Shown here: in pieces, positions 11,990 through 24,329 of the stretch | Layout: every line of letters starts with the position of its first letter | How positions within the stretch are numbered: position 1 is the stretch's first letter | NCBI GenBank assembly: GCA_026214975.1 | Contig: CM047808.1 | Location: 10,442,267 to 10,506,266, forward strand | DNA from: Gentiana macrophylla | Lineage: Eukaryota; Streptophyta; Magnoliopsida; Gentianales; Gentianaceae | Direction of reading: 5' to 3' | DNA length: 64,000 bases | Notes under the pieces: generated by a model | What the model was told of the DNA's origin: nothing | What the model saw: only the letters and a program-made list of their open reading frames with translations | Database searches by the model: none | Translations under genes and position numbers: made by a program

Positions 11990-14090
11990 GTTCGAGCTAG
12001 TACGAATATGAGATTGATGAGCTACTTAGGAATTAATCTTCAATTGGATTGAAGTAATTAATACTGAAGGGTGTTTCGTAAGTCGTCTGCGAAAGGAATA
12101 AGATTCTTCCTTGAAGGATACCATCTTTGGGATACGCAATTAGATTGTGCTCTAAAATGGAAACAACACTTTATATGATAAAGGTGTGACGCAAGCCATG
12201 GCAAGTATCCATTACCCATTTCGGGATAGTGCCTTATACTTAACCGAGTTCAAGAATAAAGGTTGAATAAATTTCACATTAGATATGGAAGAGGATAATG
12301 TCGAATCTATCTTAACCGATGATTTGAGGTTTTCATAGGCAAAGTCAGAAAGGCTTGGAGCCTAGTACGACATATGCAACTTTGTGGAATGTCTTAGCGG
12401 CCTGCTGGATATTATTTACTCGTCTGCGGAGCAAAAGGTGTTTGTCTCAAACATGTCTTTGTCTTCTGTATGGAAGTGTTTCTTCCAAGAGAGACAGTGG
12501 GAGTGAATCGATCTCAAAACAGCTTTGAGATCCACAAAGATATATTCAACCAGAGGAACGTGAGCAGACGCCGCATAGCGATGAGGTGTAGATCACTGCT
12601 CAGTGCACACAAAAGTTCTATAAGTCTGTGGATAACCTCAAGCCCGAAAGGGCTGCTGGTATGTTCATCTTGATGAATGAATATCTCACGACTAATGAAA
12701 GAAAATGTTTGAAAGGCATTTGAGAGATATGGCCAGGAGCCATAAAATCTGAATTAGATTCCATCAGTGACAACCAGGTTGCGAACCTAGTCTGTCTTAC
12801 CTAAAGGGAGTGTCCCTGAAAGGCTGAAATGGATGGTAATATGATTACCATAAGGCTATAGTGACGGCTGAAGGGTATGAGGTGTAAACTTTGTAATTAC
12901 CTTTATGCTGCCATCTGAGCCCAGTTCTAATCAGATGATGCTTGTTATAACTTCGTATCATGACTATAAGATAGTGTTGAAGACGTTGGGCAGAAAGCTC
13001 GATGTTCATAGACAATAACATGACACGTAAGTCCACGAGATCCATTTATGGACTCAAACAAGTTTCTCTAGACGATTTCTTTGTTTGATAATCAAAGGAG
13101 TTTGATTTAGTCAAAAGAAGGATATGCCCAATGTGCAAGAAGGATAGTGGGAGTGTGTTATGATTTTTGAGTAAGGTATTGGATATCTCTCTCATGAATC
13201 ATCTCCCCATGTCACGATCAATTAATGTTTGGTAATTCAAGATCTTTACGAAAAGCACTTGGATTAGCGGTTCTTATTTTTAGAAATGAGAATCTATAGT
13301 GATAGATTTAACTGCTGTTAGATTATAGTTTACCTATATAGATGTGATGCTAAAAGAGTTTAGCATAGATCTCGAAGGGGATACTGCTAGCCGGTGTTCT
13401 CAAGATCTATCTATGTTAGGACGCTGGTCCTAAAGATAAGGTAAAAGATGATGCTTATGGAAGGTTTCCTTCGCTCTCGCGATAGGAACCATCTTATAGT
13501 AATGCCGGATGTTCATAGTCCATGAATAGCCATGAGCAAGTATGAAAGTAAATCTGGTAAATGTCGAGAATATCCTTAAACAAGTTAAGGAAAGTTTCCT
13601 AGTTTATTAAAACTTGGAATTAAATAAACGTAGATATACTGACGCGTATCCCAGAGTCTTATGAAGGCGAGTGGGAGCTACAATGCTGGTTTGCAAATAC
13701 TTCGATTAAGTGATACGTTGAGTCGGAAATGTTCTAGCCTATGGGTCACTTGTAACTCTACAACTTAGCCAAAACACAAGAGTGCCTTAGAGGCTAAATG
13801 AGCAGTACATGGATCTAGAAGGTTCATTCATGAACCTTATACGGTTCTTCCACCTTTTCTGTATAGCTGATATAGTAAGTGGATTTATTGCTTGAAGCAA
13901 GGACCAGGGTCTCGTCAGAGATTCGTGTGTGTGTTGAGGCTGTTCCTTTGACTTGGTCATTTGGAACGTGATATGAAGATAGTCTGAGTCCCCATGGATA
14001 GCGATCCGTTTATGGCTGTGGTCAAGCAAGTAGTATTACATGAGATTCTTGTGTTTCAACTTGGTCTCGTGTGTGCGAGTGATTGGTTTT
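11990..14090 (+). pseudogene. Copia-2 pol remnant (integrase, RT, RNase H)
   Basis: Recognisable islands remain in order. These are an integrase-like stretch near 12190-12240, the integrase C-terminal segment FLPRE near 12470 (copia FLEREF), the RT motif IYGLKQ at about 13043-13062 followed by KEFDLVK and KKDSGSV at 13085-13150, an AIGTI island near 13480, and RNase H/connection traces at 13560-13960. Stops and shifts are too many to define any single frame. RT would copy element RNA into cDNA, but this copy cannot. The order and strand fix the element orientation as plus. Confidence 0.65.
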
Positions 14091-14106
14091 AGGCCAAGTG
14101 GGAGAT

Positions 14107-16101
14107 TGTTGAAATAGTGTCCTAAACCCAATCGGGTTGGACCGGATCCGACCGGGTCGGATCATTTCTACTATTTCTTTATGTTTATACATATATTAAA
14201 TGGCTTTCATGTTGTCGTATATATGTTCTTTTAAAGGACCAATTGTGAATTGCTATATGATAACGTCCTTAGTATTAAACTGTGATAGAGAAACCATGAT
14301 AGGCGATTATGGTTGATGAGATCTCTAATCACTTTAATAAGTTTGATACTTAAATGTCTCTAGACTGATGTACTATCAAACAGGGCATTGATAGTATAAA
14401 CAGACTAGCACGTATTAGATGTCTTCTGTCTTTAAGGGCAGGGATAGATCTCGTCTATCGAAGTGTAGAGACACTTGGACTGTACGTGGACGTGTATTAG
14501 AGAATGCGTGACGTTAGGATCGACCCACTTACACGATAAGTGTCACACTATGTGGCGGTTGTGTAATTATCCTTAAGACCGAGTCTTCATGGCATCACGG
14601 TGTGGATTGTCATGCTTTGACACTATTGAGGTTTCCCCTAGCCATGGGGCGATCATGCGGTAGTGATTGGGTGTGATACTGAAGCATGCGGAGTATACAT
14701 GATTGGTCGTCCGGGAATCGCGTATCCTATGATTGGGATCGAATATCCGAAATGGCCTTCTTATAAGGAATGTCTTACTCTCGTGAATCTTTGCAAAGTG
14801 GGAGTAAACGAGTTACTTCGAGAGAGCATGATATCCAGATTATAAGATACGGTCGTTGATGTTTTGACACTCGACTAACGACCGTATGGATATTATTACA
14901 AATGATAGGATTGTAAGTTACACGGTAATCAAGCTTTCACATGAAAGGTAGTAGTCATTGCATTTGACTCTTCCGATGATTGGGGTCACGGTGTGTTGCT
15001 GACGCTATCCCGTGATCGTTAGGCATGAAGGGCATTTTCGTAATTTGCACTTTGTGTCTACGGCCAACATATTCGGAAGCCTATCGGGTCACACACATAA
15101 GAACATCTAGCCGGATTAAAATGTGGTTATAGATGATAACCAAATAAGGAAAGTTTATCTCGAGACTATAAAGGTTATAGTGGTAAATTAATATGGTGGT
15201 ATTTATTTATTATGAATAAATTAAATACAAGATATTAATAATATTATATTAATTAAAGAATATTCCGGAAGCCAATTTATGGCTAAAGGTGGCGCAACTT
15301 ATTTGTGTATAAGATACACTTGGATTGTGCAATTTAATTAATGATATTACCTATTATTAATATTAGATATTAATAAAAATAAAATAATATAGATATATGA
15401 TCTATACATGCGTGTGTGCATAAATGCAAATTGATTTGCATGCATGCAAGTATGCGTGTATATATATATGATATTATTAGATTTATTTTGTGTAATATAT
15501 ATATGTGATATATACACATGTAAATTGATTTATGGTAATAAAATAAAGATAGTCAATATTAGATATTGACAATATCTTGGAATATTCAATATAAGATATT
15601 GACAATATCCTAGATTTATTTAATATGAGATATTATAATAAATGAGATAAATCAATCTATTATATTTTCCTTATTTTATTGGGAAAAGGTTTTCTTCTCC
15701 TCCACTCATATTTGGGCGCCATATACACTATAAATATAGTGTGGGTGTCAAGCTCTTTTGACATCATAATTCCAAGAGCTAATAGTTCTTGTGTAAAATT
15801 GGAGAGCATCCTATGTAGAGTTGGAGAGAGGGGAAAGGGCCGGTCTAGCAACCGGAGTTTTCCAATAGCAATCCATGGTGGGATTCCGCGGGTCGCTTCG
15901 TGTGGACTAGCGGTGAGGCCGAACACTTGGGCGGCTCCATGCGAACTACTCTCCTTAGACGGTCAAAGCGTCGATCTTTTAGATCAACCAAGGTAACCAC
16001 CGTCTACTATCTATTTGTTTATTGCTTAAACGAAGTCGATCTTGGGTCGATAGGAAATAAATTTTTGAATTCCGCTGCGTTCCCGCATAGATTTCCTAAC
16101 A
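14107..16101 (+). repeat. Copia-2 3' LTR
   Basis: 1995 bp and colinear with 6737-8719. The TATA dyad recurs at 15725-15742. Differences from the partner are small indels clustered at CG and CHG sites (for example near 14280, 14360-14460 and 15830-15960), while long AT-only tracts agree exactly. Confidence 0.93.
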
Positions 16102-16313
16102 CTAAGGTCATTGAAGTCGTAAGGAAACCTTCCCGGTTCCCGGCTTTGGGTGCTACCCTATCCGGCCCGACCACCATGGGTCTACAAACCTCAATGCCTA
16201 AAATCCAAATCCCCACCGTGATGTCAATACCCCTGACCCATCAAGACATGACTCCCAAAATAAATTCATAAGATTGAACCACGCTACTACCAAAGAAGGA
16301 ACACAACATAGAC

Positions 16314-16656
16314 CAGGCGCCCGCTTGGAAGACCAGACGCCCGTCCCAAGACTCTCGCTGGGCGCCCGTCCAAAATATCGACGCCCGTCCGTGATGTATA
16401 GACGCCCGCCTACTCTAACAGAGTTAGATCTCGAATGTAAAACAACCCCTTAGACGTCCGTCCTGTAACCCAAACGCCGTCCCAAGGAAAAATTACCAGG
16501 CGGCAGGCGCCGTCCGTAAAACCCGGACGCCCGTCCCTTCTAACGGAGTTAGATCTCGAATGTAAAATAACCCTCCAGACGTCCGTCCGTAAACCAGACG
16601 CTGTCTCGAATCGAAATCCAGCAGACGCCCGTCTAGCGAGCCTGGACGCCCGTCCA
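16314..16656 (-). repeat. CGCCCGTCC doublet cluster, Tekay 3' LTR copy
   Basis: This is the same cluster as 23241-23578 in the partner LTR, with more apparent base errors at CCWGG/CAG sites. Copies of (g/a)gacgcccgtcc stand in pairs about 20-21 bp apart. Confidence 0.8.
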
Positions 16657-17539
16657 CCTGGGTTTCCTCTTGAACCCTAACAATTATACACGCGATTTCT
16701 GAGCCGTTTCACAACAAAACAAAGAAAGAAATACAACATTTTAAGCCCGAAATCTCCATACAACAATATCTTACCAACTATAAATTTTAACCAACGCAAC
16801 AACACACTATTATGAACGTATAACATCCCCGAAACAGGACAACCAAGCGTAGACACCCTTGAATAAAACTTGACAGCAAAACGTAGAAATATTCTTACCG
16901 GTTAGGCTGCGTTTCTTGAAAGCCCTCTGCTATCGAGCTAGAATCGCCTCTCTACGGCCCGAATCTATATATAAACAAAACAAAGGATCACCAAACAATT
17001 CTAGTGATCCCCAAAGATAGAACCCTAAATCGCACAAAATTTTTTTCAACGCATAAGAGGATCGGCCGTGGCCTTTGGTCGGCCGATCGTCATGCTCGAG
17101 ATGTAGGAAAAGAAATAACGATGCTTACCAATGATGGCGACGACGAATTCCTAAACACCAAGGAGAGATTTTTCTCTCCTTCTTCCTTACTCTTGGCCGA
17201 CGGCAAGGGAGGGTTTTTGGGGCTGAAAAAATTTGTGTTTTGGGGAAATAAGGAGGAAAAGGAGAAAAATCCTCTTTAATCTATTAAATGATTAAGACTT
17301 CTCCTTTTTTTTTGTAAATTCCTCCATAAACTAATAAATCCCATAATTTTCCCAAATAATAGATCTTTTACTTAATTAGTTAGGAAGTCAAAATTTCGGG
17401 ATATTACATCCTTCCCCTTAAGACAAAACTTCGTCCTCGGTTCAGTTCAACCGGCGTTGTTCCACCCCCTTAAAAACACCCTTCGTCCCGAAGATAAGCA
17501 AAAGGATTTTACGTACAAGGCTTGAAAAAGAATGCATAC

Positions 17540-17810
17540 CTTAAGGGAACAAATGCGGGTACTTCATCGCATAGCATCCTCGCCTTCCCATGTCGCCTCC
17601 TCGGTGGCATGGTTAGAGACATAAGACCTTGACGATGCTAACCTCACGCCCCTTGTTTTCCGTACCTTGGTATCTAATATCTCGCACCGGTACCTCCTCG
17701 TAGGTCAAGGATCGGTCTAGCTCAACCACCTCCGGTTCGATCACGCGAGAAGGATCACTCACGTGCTTGCGCAATTGAGATACATGGAACACGTTATGCA
17801 CTTTATCCAA
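17540..17810 (-). pseudogene. Integrase C-terminus with chromodomain
   Basis: The frame starts MDKVHNVFHVSQLRKHV and runs through PSRVIEPEVVELDRSLTYEE, the conserved linker of chromovirus integrases. Past a shift near 17613 it reads HATEEATWEGEDAMR, the core of a chromodomain (EEATWExE..MR..YP), followed by a stop codon in place of the usual last residues. Chromodomains of this group are thought to steer integration to marked chromatin. This is the main evidence for assignment to the chromoviruses. Confidence 0.85.
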
Positions 17811-17829
17811 CGCCGCGGCAAAGCTAATC

Positions 17830-18860
17830 GGTATGCCACTTCACCTATGCGTCCAAGATCTCATATGGCCCCACGCACTTGGGACTCAACTTCCCTTTTG
17901 CCAAAACGCATCACTCCTCCTGGTTGGTGATACTCGTAGTAATACCTTATCGCCCACGGCGAACTCAATATCCCGCCGGTGTAAGTCTGCATAGCTCTTC
18001 CGCCTATCCCGGCAGCCTTCATCTTTTCTCGGATTATCTGCACCTGCTTAATCGTATCTTCGATCATCTGCGGTCCCAAAATCACTGCCTCGGACGAATC
18101 GTCCCAACAAACCGGACTTTTGCACTTCCTACCATAAAGTGCCTCAAAAGGTGCCATCTTAATACTGGCATGGTAACTGTTGTTGTATGAAAACTCAATA
18201 AGATCGAGCTTTTCCTCCCAAGAGCCTTTGAATTCTAACACACATGCCCTCAACATGTCTTCCAAAGTTTGTATGGTCCTCTCCGTCTGACCATCGGTAG
18301 CAGGGTGAAAAGTTGTACTCATTCGTAGCTCCGTCCCCAAGGCTGCCTGTAGCTCCTGCCAAAACCGAGATATGAATCTCGCATCTCTATCTGACACAAT
18401 GCTGCTGGGTATACCATGTAGTCTCACAATATTTCTCCGGTATGCCATAGCCAACTCCGTCTTACTCCAGGTGTCTTTCATCGGGATGAAATGGGCCGCT
18501 TTGGTCAGTCTATCCACAACGACCCAAATCATATTATTCCCTTTAGGGCTCCTCGGTAATCCGCATACAAAATCCATAGAGATGGAATCCCACTTCCAAA
18601 CCGGCACATCCAACGGCCGCAAAGATACCCTGTGGCCGTCGATGTTCAATCTTGACCTTCTGACAAGTCAAGCACTTTAACACAAATTCTGCTACCTCGC
18701 GTTTCATATTGGGCCACCAAAAGGTTTTCTTGAGGTCCTTAAACAATTTGTCTCCTCCCGGATGAACCGAATAAGGCGTACTATGAGCTTCACTCAAGAT
18801 CCGCCTCTTGAGTTCTTCGTCACCGGTACACACCACCGCCCTTAAACCGGATACTACCAT
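17830..18860 (-). pseudogene. Tekay-like integrase
   Basis: Two overlapping frames (18860-18543 and 18649-17861) together give a nearly complete Ty3/gypsy integrase. It has the H...H...C..C zinc domain (AHSTPYSVHPGGDK ... CLTCQKVKIEH), catalytic core residues in SMDFVCGLP, IVSDRDARF and the DGQTERTIQTLEDMLRAC block, and the SYHASIKMAPFEALYGR motif. Integrase inserts the element cDNA into chromosomal DNA. One frameshift separates the zinc domain from the core. The last 40 residues of the longer frame are out of phase. Confidence 0.88.
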
Positions 18861-18879
18861 CCTCGTAACGTAAAATCAC

Positions 18880-20868
18880 CGCTCCATCTGTACTCAATCT
18901 TGGCCTTCTTTGCCTCAATTACCCTGTCACCCACTTGTTTCGCCGGATCTCGCCAGATAATTCGGGTTGCAAGACGAAGTCGCTTTTATCTCCGCTTTCG
19001 GATGACACAAATATCCATGCGGTCCAACTCTTCTCGCAATCGATCCGAGCTACTTCCTCGCACAAGGAATGAATCGATTTCGCGTCCGCCACTACATTGG
19101 CCTTCCTTCGTGGTATTGGATTTCCATGTCATAATCTTTAATTAGTTCCAACCAACGCCTCGACGCATGTTGAGTCGCTCGTAAATATGTACTTGGACTC
19201 TTGTGATCTCAAAACACCTTGAAAGTTATTCCATACAAATAGTGTCGCCATATCTTCAATGCGAAACCACAAATTGCCAACTCTAAGTCGTGAGTCGGGT
19301 AGTTACTCTCATATGGTTTCACCGCCTCGATGCATACGCGATCACTCATCTCCGTTGATCGAGACGCAACCCGCACCATTCTTCGATGCATCGGTATAAA
19401 CCTCAATATCCTCATTACCCTCTGGTTGTGCTAAAATAGAGTCGTAGTCAACCGCTCCTTAGCAGCTTGGAACGCCTCACATTTTTCATCCCACTTAAAC
19501 CGGTTCTCTTTCTTCATTAATGCGAGTCATCGGCCTCGCAATCTTGGAAAAGTCTTTTACAAATCTTCGGTAATATCCAAACCAAACCCAAGAAGCTTCG
19601 AATTTCCGCAACATTCTTAGGTGTTGGCCATCTCAAATCACCGCCTCTATCTTGCTCGGGTCAACAGATACACCGCCTTTCGAGACAACATGCCCCAAAA
19701 ATGCCACTGCGTTCCAACCAAAATTCACATTTTGACAATTTCGCATACGCTTGTTTCTCCCAGTAAATCTGCAATACGAGCCTCAGTGCTTGGCATGCTC
19801 TTCCTTAGTCTTAGAGTAGACCAGATGTCGCCAATAAAGACTACTACAAAGCGTCCAAGTAGGGTCTGAATACCCGGTTCATCAAATCCATGAAAATCGC
19901 TGCGTGCGTTGGTCAATCCGAAAGGCATGACCGTGAATTCGTAATGTCCGTGCACTCGTACGAAATGCGGTCTTTGGAATATCCGCATCTCGCTACCCGA
20001 GCCGGTGATACCTCGATCGCAAATCAATCTTCGAGAAAATACCGCTTCGTAGTTGATCGAACAAATCTTCGATCCTAGGTAACGGATACTTGTTCTTTCT
20101 TGTGACGTTGTTCGGTTTCCGTAATCAATACACACCGCATACTACCATCCTTCTTCTTCACAAACAACACCGGTGCTCCCATGGTGATACACTCGGTCGG
20201 ATATACCCCTTATCGAGCGCTTCTTCCAATTGTACCTTTAGTTCGCTAATTCCTTAGGTGCCATACGATAGGGTGCTTTCGATATCGGTCCGGTCCCGGG
20301 CACCAACTCCATCGCAAACTCTACCTCCTCCGGGGTGGCATGCCTGGTATCTCATCGTGGAATACATCCCCAAAATCACGGACTACATCAATGTCCGCTA
20401 GTTTAGATCCCCGTGCTTACATCATGTACGTGACACATAAACAACGGGTGCCCTTTCTCGATGAGAGATCTCAAAGTCATCACCGAATAATCTTCACATT
20501 AGGTTTATCCACAAATCCCTTGTAAGATACCCGCACCCTTTAGGACCTCTCAAAGTCACCTTCTTCGCTTCACAATAATTTTGGCTTTATGCCGGTTCAA
20601 CCAATCCATACCCAAGATAACGCCGAAGTTCTCGAGGGGAACTCGATCAAGTCAACCGACAAGTTGACTCCCAAAATCACTATTGGTACATCCCTATACA
20701 ACTTAGAACATGGTACTAACTCTCCGATGGTTGCATAAATTTGCTGTCAATTACCTCAAATGTAGCTAGACCTAACCTCAAAACATGTGAACTTGCTACA
20801 AAGGAACATGATGCACCCGAATCAAAAAGTACATAGGATAAGAATGAGTTAACCGAGAAAATTACCCG
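18880..20868 (-). pseudogene. Tekay-like protease, reverse transcriptase and RNase H
   Basis: Reading leftward on the minus strand, the aspartic protease site YVLFDSGASCSFVAS lies near 20835-20795. RT follows at about 20400-19450, with MCIDY, the GHYEFTVMPFGLTNA block (near 19930) and VVVFIGDI, where FIDDI is expected at the catalytic aspartates. RNase H traces (KIWRHYLYG, KANVVADA) lie at 19250-19090. The order matches Ty3/gypsy pol. More than five frame changes occur. The replaced YxDD residue may be mutation or base-calling error. The product cannot be made as read here. Confidence 0.8.
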
Positions 20869-20869
20869 T

Positions 20870-22067
20870 CACTACGTGGTTGCTCGCTCGCCTCCTCTCC
20901 GCCCGGTCACGAATAATCTCCTGGGCCTCGATTTTTCTCCCCGACCAGGCTGTGCCGACCACGATGGTCGGTTTCTATTTCCACCATGGCGCAGTGCACC
21001 CCTCTGTCGGCTCGCAGTGCGGAGTACCACTCTGCTGCTGGTTACCCCTACCCAGGTTCCCGTGTTGCTCCCGGAGTCCCACCCATGTTGCTTCCGTAAC
21101 CGATGCCGATCCGGCAGTGTGTGGAGCCGTAAAGCACTCATATCGCTCTACGCCCAAACTTCCCACAATTGTGACACCGAACTCAAGCGCTTTGAACAAT
21201 CGGTACCGGATGATTTCTCCGGCACCGCTTGCAATGATAACTTCGTGGCCGACTAAACCCCTGGAGTTACCTCTCACCGGCCGACCACCACCGCCGCTGG
21301 TAAGGTGTGAATTTTCCGGCGCGACGGTCGATCTGGTGGGTTTCGGAATTGCTCGCTTTTTTGTCGCCTCGATTGTCCTCGAGAGACGCTCTTCCTCTTG
21401 TTAGTAGTATATGCCGCTTTGACCTCTCTCCGAATCCTCTCAATGTTGCACGCTACTTCACACATCTCTTTTAAGCTCGTGAAGCCCCTACTTGCACCCA
21501 TACGATCCCGGATCGCCAAATCTAAGTGTTGCTCAAACTTCACCATCTTGGCCTCTTCAATGGGCACTAGCTCGATGCATAAACCGCCAAGTCGACAAAC
21601 TTCTCGTAGTATTCTTGACAACATATCCCTCGTCGGAGATTATCGAACTCCACCCGCAGCTCTTTCCTCTTGGATTCGGGAAAGAATTCACGCCTCCCTC
21701 TGCTTAAACTCACCCGATTCAAAGGGACCAATACCGCTTCCCTTGCTCATTTACAGCCTGAGCCAACCGATCTTTATTAGCACCCCACCATAAATCACCA
21801 CTCACAACCAAGTAAAGCGCCTTGGTCGACCTTCGCCTCCTACGGGCTGACTAGAGTGGCGAAAATTTTCTCAAACTCCCTAATCCACCGCCGAGTCCCT
21901 TAGGATCTCCCTTACCATCGTCTCGACTAGCCTCTCTGACTCACGGCCCTAGTCATGCCGGTGGTTGACCCTGAGAACGATCCTCTGCCGAACGTTGACC
22001 GCTCGATCAGTCTTGATTCATCTTAACCAAATGATCAATCACCGGTCCTCTCATTTCCATTCCTGTG
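20870..22067 (-). pseudogene. Tekay-like gag
   Basis: The probable start is near 22067 (MPHRNGNERT). The best-preserved frame, 21624-21274, reads EEAKMVKFEQHLDLAIRD and ends in a basic stretch, typical of the capsid/nucleocapsid border of chromovirus gag. A zinc-knuckle half-site (CHNCGKFG) is readable in another frame near 21170. Gag forms the virus-like particle that packages element RNA. Several frameshifts break it. The plus-strand frames at 20876-21404 are antisense shadows. Confidence 0.75.
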
Positions 22068-22333
22068 AGGCATAGCTAAACTACAAAAGTAAACAATCAT
22101 ACATTCAATTATCACCTATATCATGCCACGAATATTTCACATATACTAACACTTATCATTCCAAAATTAATTGCAACCTGTACCACATTGCCACATACAT
22201 TAGAACTTACCGTATTTTCCCTACATAGAACTCAATACCTACCCCACACATCCTCACCGTGCTTATTTTAGTGAATTTAATCTTAAGGTTCATTTTAGGT
22301 GGTGGTCCCGAGTCGAACGGCTCGATACCACTT

Positions 22334-24324
22334 TGTAACACTGGTTTCCAATCCCGCCGGCCGCGGTATTGATCACCGTAGTGCCACTCATCACGACACA
22401 CACATGGCGGGTAACATGCAACATTCCACAACAGAAAGAAAATAAACATTCACCATTCATTATTTTAAAAGAAAATATTCAAGTGAGTGCAAATAGCCCA
22501 AGAAAACGAAATTATGCGGAACGTCAAAATCTTTAAAATTTAAAATTCCAAATAATGTAGAAAACATGTGATCGCGACTACGTGGCTCTCAAACCCCGCG
22601 ACATCCCAAAGAACGAGCAAACATCCATGTAAGTACTGCTAAGAATCGCTTCCCATAAATGGATCATAGCAGGGTCAAACGAAAGCAAAACCGTCAACTA
22701 TAAAGTTGAGTAAGAATAAATCTAGTATACGCAAGGTAAAACCAACCCACAAAAGTACCACCAATTTATGAAGGACCCAAACAATCCACAAAAAGTTACG
22801 ACCAATCCACAACGGATACCATACATCACAACTATCCACCTAAAGGTCCCGAATGTGCACATCCTCAAAAGGGTAAACCCTATAGAGGAGGATCCTAAAG
22901 GTCATCCAATGGTGCCATTAGTTAAATGGACCATCGCGCCTTTGGGTGCAAGGAAACCTTCCCGGTTCCCGGCTTCGGGTGCTACCCTATCCGCCCGACC
23001 ATACCAATGTCTCAAACTCCCCAAATACGCTAAGGTCATTGAAGTCGTAGGAAACCTTCCCGGTTCCCGGCTTTGGGTGCTACTCCTATCCGGCCCGACC
23101 ACCACGGGTCTACAAACCTCAATGCCTAAAATCCAAATCCCCACCGTGATGTCAATATCCCGACCCATCAAGACATGACTCCCAAAATAAATTCATAAGA
23201 TTGAACCACGCTACTACCAAAGAAGGAACACAACATAGACTAGACGCCCGCTTGGAAGACCAGGCGCCCGTCCCAAGACTGCTGACGCCCGCCCAAAATA
23301 TCGACGCCCGTCCCAGATGTATAGACGCCCATCTACTCTAACAGAGTTAGATCCTGAATGTAAAACAACCCCTTAGACGTCCGTCCAGGTAACCCAAACG
23401 CTCGTCCAAGGAAAAATTACCCAGGGCAGACGCCCGTCCAGAAAACCCGGACGCCCGTCCACTCTAACGGAGTTAGATCCTCGAATGTAAAATAACCCTC
23501 GTGACGTCCGTCTGTAACCCAGACGCTGTCTCGAATCGAAATCCAGGCAGACGCCCGTCTAGCAGGCCTGGACGCCCGTCCACCTGGGTTTCCTCTTGAA
23601 CCCTAACAATTATACACGCGATTTCTGAGCCGTTTCACAACAAAACAAAGAAAGAAATACAACATTTTAAGCCCGAAATCTCCATACAACAATATCTTAC
23701 CAACTATAAATTTTAACCAACGCAACAACACACTATTATGAACGTATAACATCCCCGAACAGACAACCAAGCGTAGACACCCTTGAATAAAACTTGACAA
23801 AGAAACGTAAAAATATTCTTACCGGTTAGGTCTGCGTTTCTTGAAAGCCCTCTCATCGAGCTAGAATCGCTCTCTACGGCCCGAATCTATATATAAACAA
23901 AACAAAGGATCACCAAACAATTCTAGTGATCCCCAAAGATAGAACCCTAAATCACACAAATTTTTTTCAACGCATAAGAGGATCGGCCGTGGCCTTTGGT
24001 CGGCCGATCGTCATGCTCGAGATGTAGGAAAAGAAATAACGATGCTTACCGATGATGGCGACGCAACTCCTTCCTAAACACCAAGGAGAGATTTTTCTCC
24101 TTCTTCCTTACTCTTGGCCGACGGCAAGGAGGGTTTTTGGGTCAAAAATTTGTGTTTTGGGGAAATAAGGAGGAAAAGGAGAAAATCCTCTTTAATCTAT
24201 TAAATGATTAAGACTTCTCCTTTTTTTTTGTAAATTCCTCCATAAACTAATAAATCCCATAATTTTCCCAAATAATAGATCTTTTACTTAATTAGTTAGG
24301 AAGTCAAAATTTCGGGATATTACA
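22334..24324 (-). repeat. Tekay-like 5' LTR
   Basis: 1991 bp, uninterrupted. On the minus strand it begins TGTAATATCCC and ends TGTTACA. A TATATATAG candidate TATA box lies near 23890 on the minus strand, so the doublet cluster at 23241-23578 would be transcribed if that is the start. The ORF at 22768-23178 on the plus strand is LTR sequence, not a gene. Confidence 0.9.
23241..23578 (-). repeat. CGCCCGTCC doublet cluster, Tekay 5' LTR copy
   Basis: Cores (cgcccg or one-base variants) start at 23245, 23265, 23286, 23305, 23326, 23378, 23399, 23431, 23452, 23505, 23524, 23552 and 23573. Within each group the steps are 19-21 bp. Groups are separated by about 28-53 bp. A unit of about 126 bp (23332-23458) is repeated in tandem at 23459-23585. 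The best full sites read ggacgcccgtcc. Confidence 0.85.
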
Positions 24325-24329
24325 GGGTG

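Larger units (their letters stand above)
6737..16101 (+). mobile_element. Copia-2: degenerate long-LTR Ty1/copia element
   Basis: LTRs of about 2 kb (6737-8719, 14107-16101) start TGTTGAAATAG and end TTTCCTAACA. The primer site tggtatcgaga starts at 8721, and a purine tract (aagtgggagat) lies at 14096-14106. Target duplication is ctaag. Internal DNA (8720-14106) has no long open frame. Copia integrase, RT and RNase H vestiges in correct order at about 12000-14090 on the plus strand prove its class. It is the innermost and so the youngest insertion of the left nest, yet it has the most eroded coding region. It may therefore have been moved in trans by a relative. Confidence 0.92.
6028..17408 (-). 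repeat. Tekay-like 3' LTR, interrupted by Copia-2
   Basis: It consists of two parts, 6028-6736 and 16107-17408, which together make about 2.0 kb and match the LTR at 22334-24324. The break carries the duplication ctaag (6732-6736 and 16102-16106). The part at 16314-16656 holds the CGCCCGTCC repeat cluster. Differences from the partner LTR are concentrated at CG and CAG/CTG sites. Confidence 0.92.
6028..24324 (-). mobile_element. Tekay-like chromovirus (Ty3/gypsy), nested in Copia-1
   Basis: Ends are TGTAACA...TTACA with target duplication gggtg (6023-6027, 24325-24329). LTRs lie at 6028-17408 (enlarged by Copia-2) and 22334-24324. On the minus strand the primer site (tggtatcgagcc, 22319-22330) adjoins the 5' LTR, and a purine tract (aaggggaagga) adjoins the 3' LTR at 17409. 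Internal order is gag, protease, RT, RNase H, integrase, chromodomain. The C-terminal DKVHNVFHVSQLRK motif and the chromodomain place it in the chromovirus group, and I judge Tekay-like most likely. All frames are broken. Confidence 0.93.

Noticed and set aside
20876..21404. Plus-strand ORFs of 126 and 174 codons as genes
   Set aside because: They are antisense to the Tekay-like gag, share no protein family pattern, and their openness follows from base composition.
22768..23178. 136-codon ORF as a gene
   Set aside because: It lies in the Tekay LTR on the non-coding strand; the partner LTR copy does not keep the frame.
23241..23578. Short regularly spaced repeats resembling a CRISPR array
   Set aside because: The context is a plant LTR, spacing is 19-21 bp with uneven larger gaps, repeats are only 8-12 bp and palindromic, and no cas genes are present.
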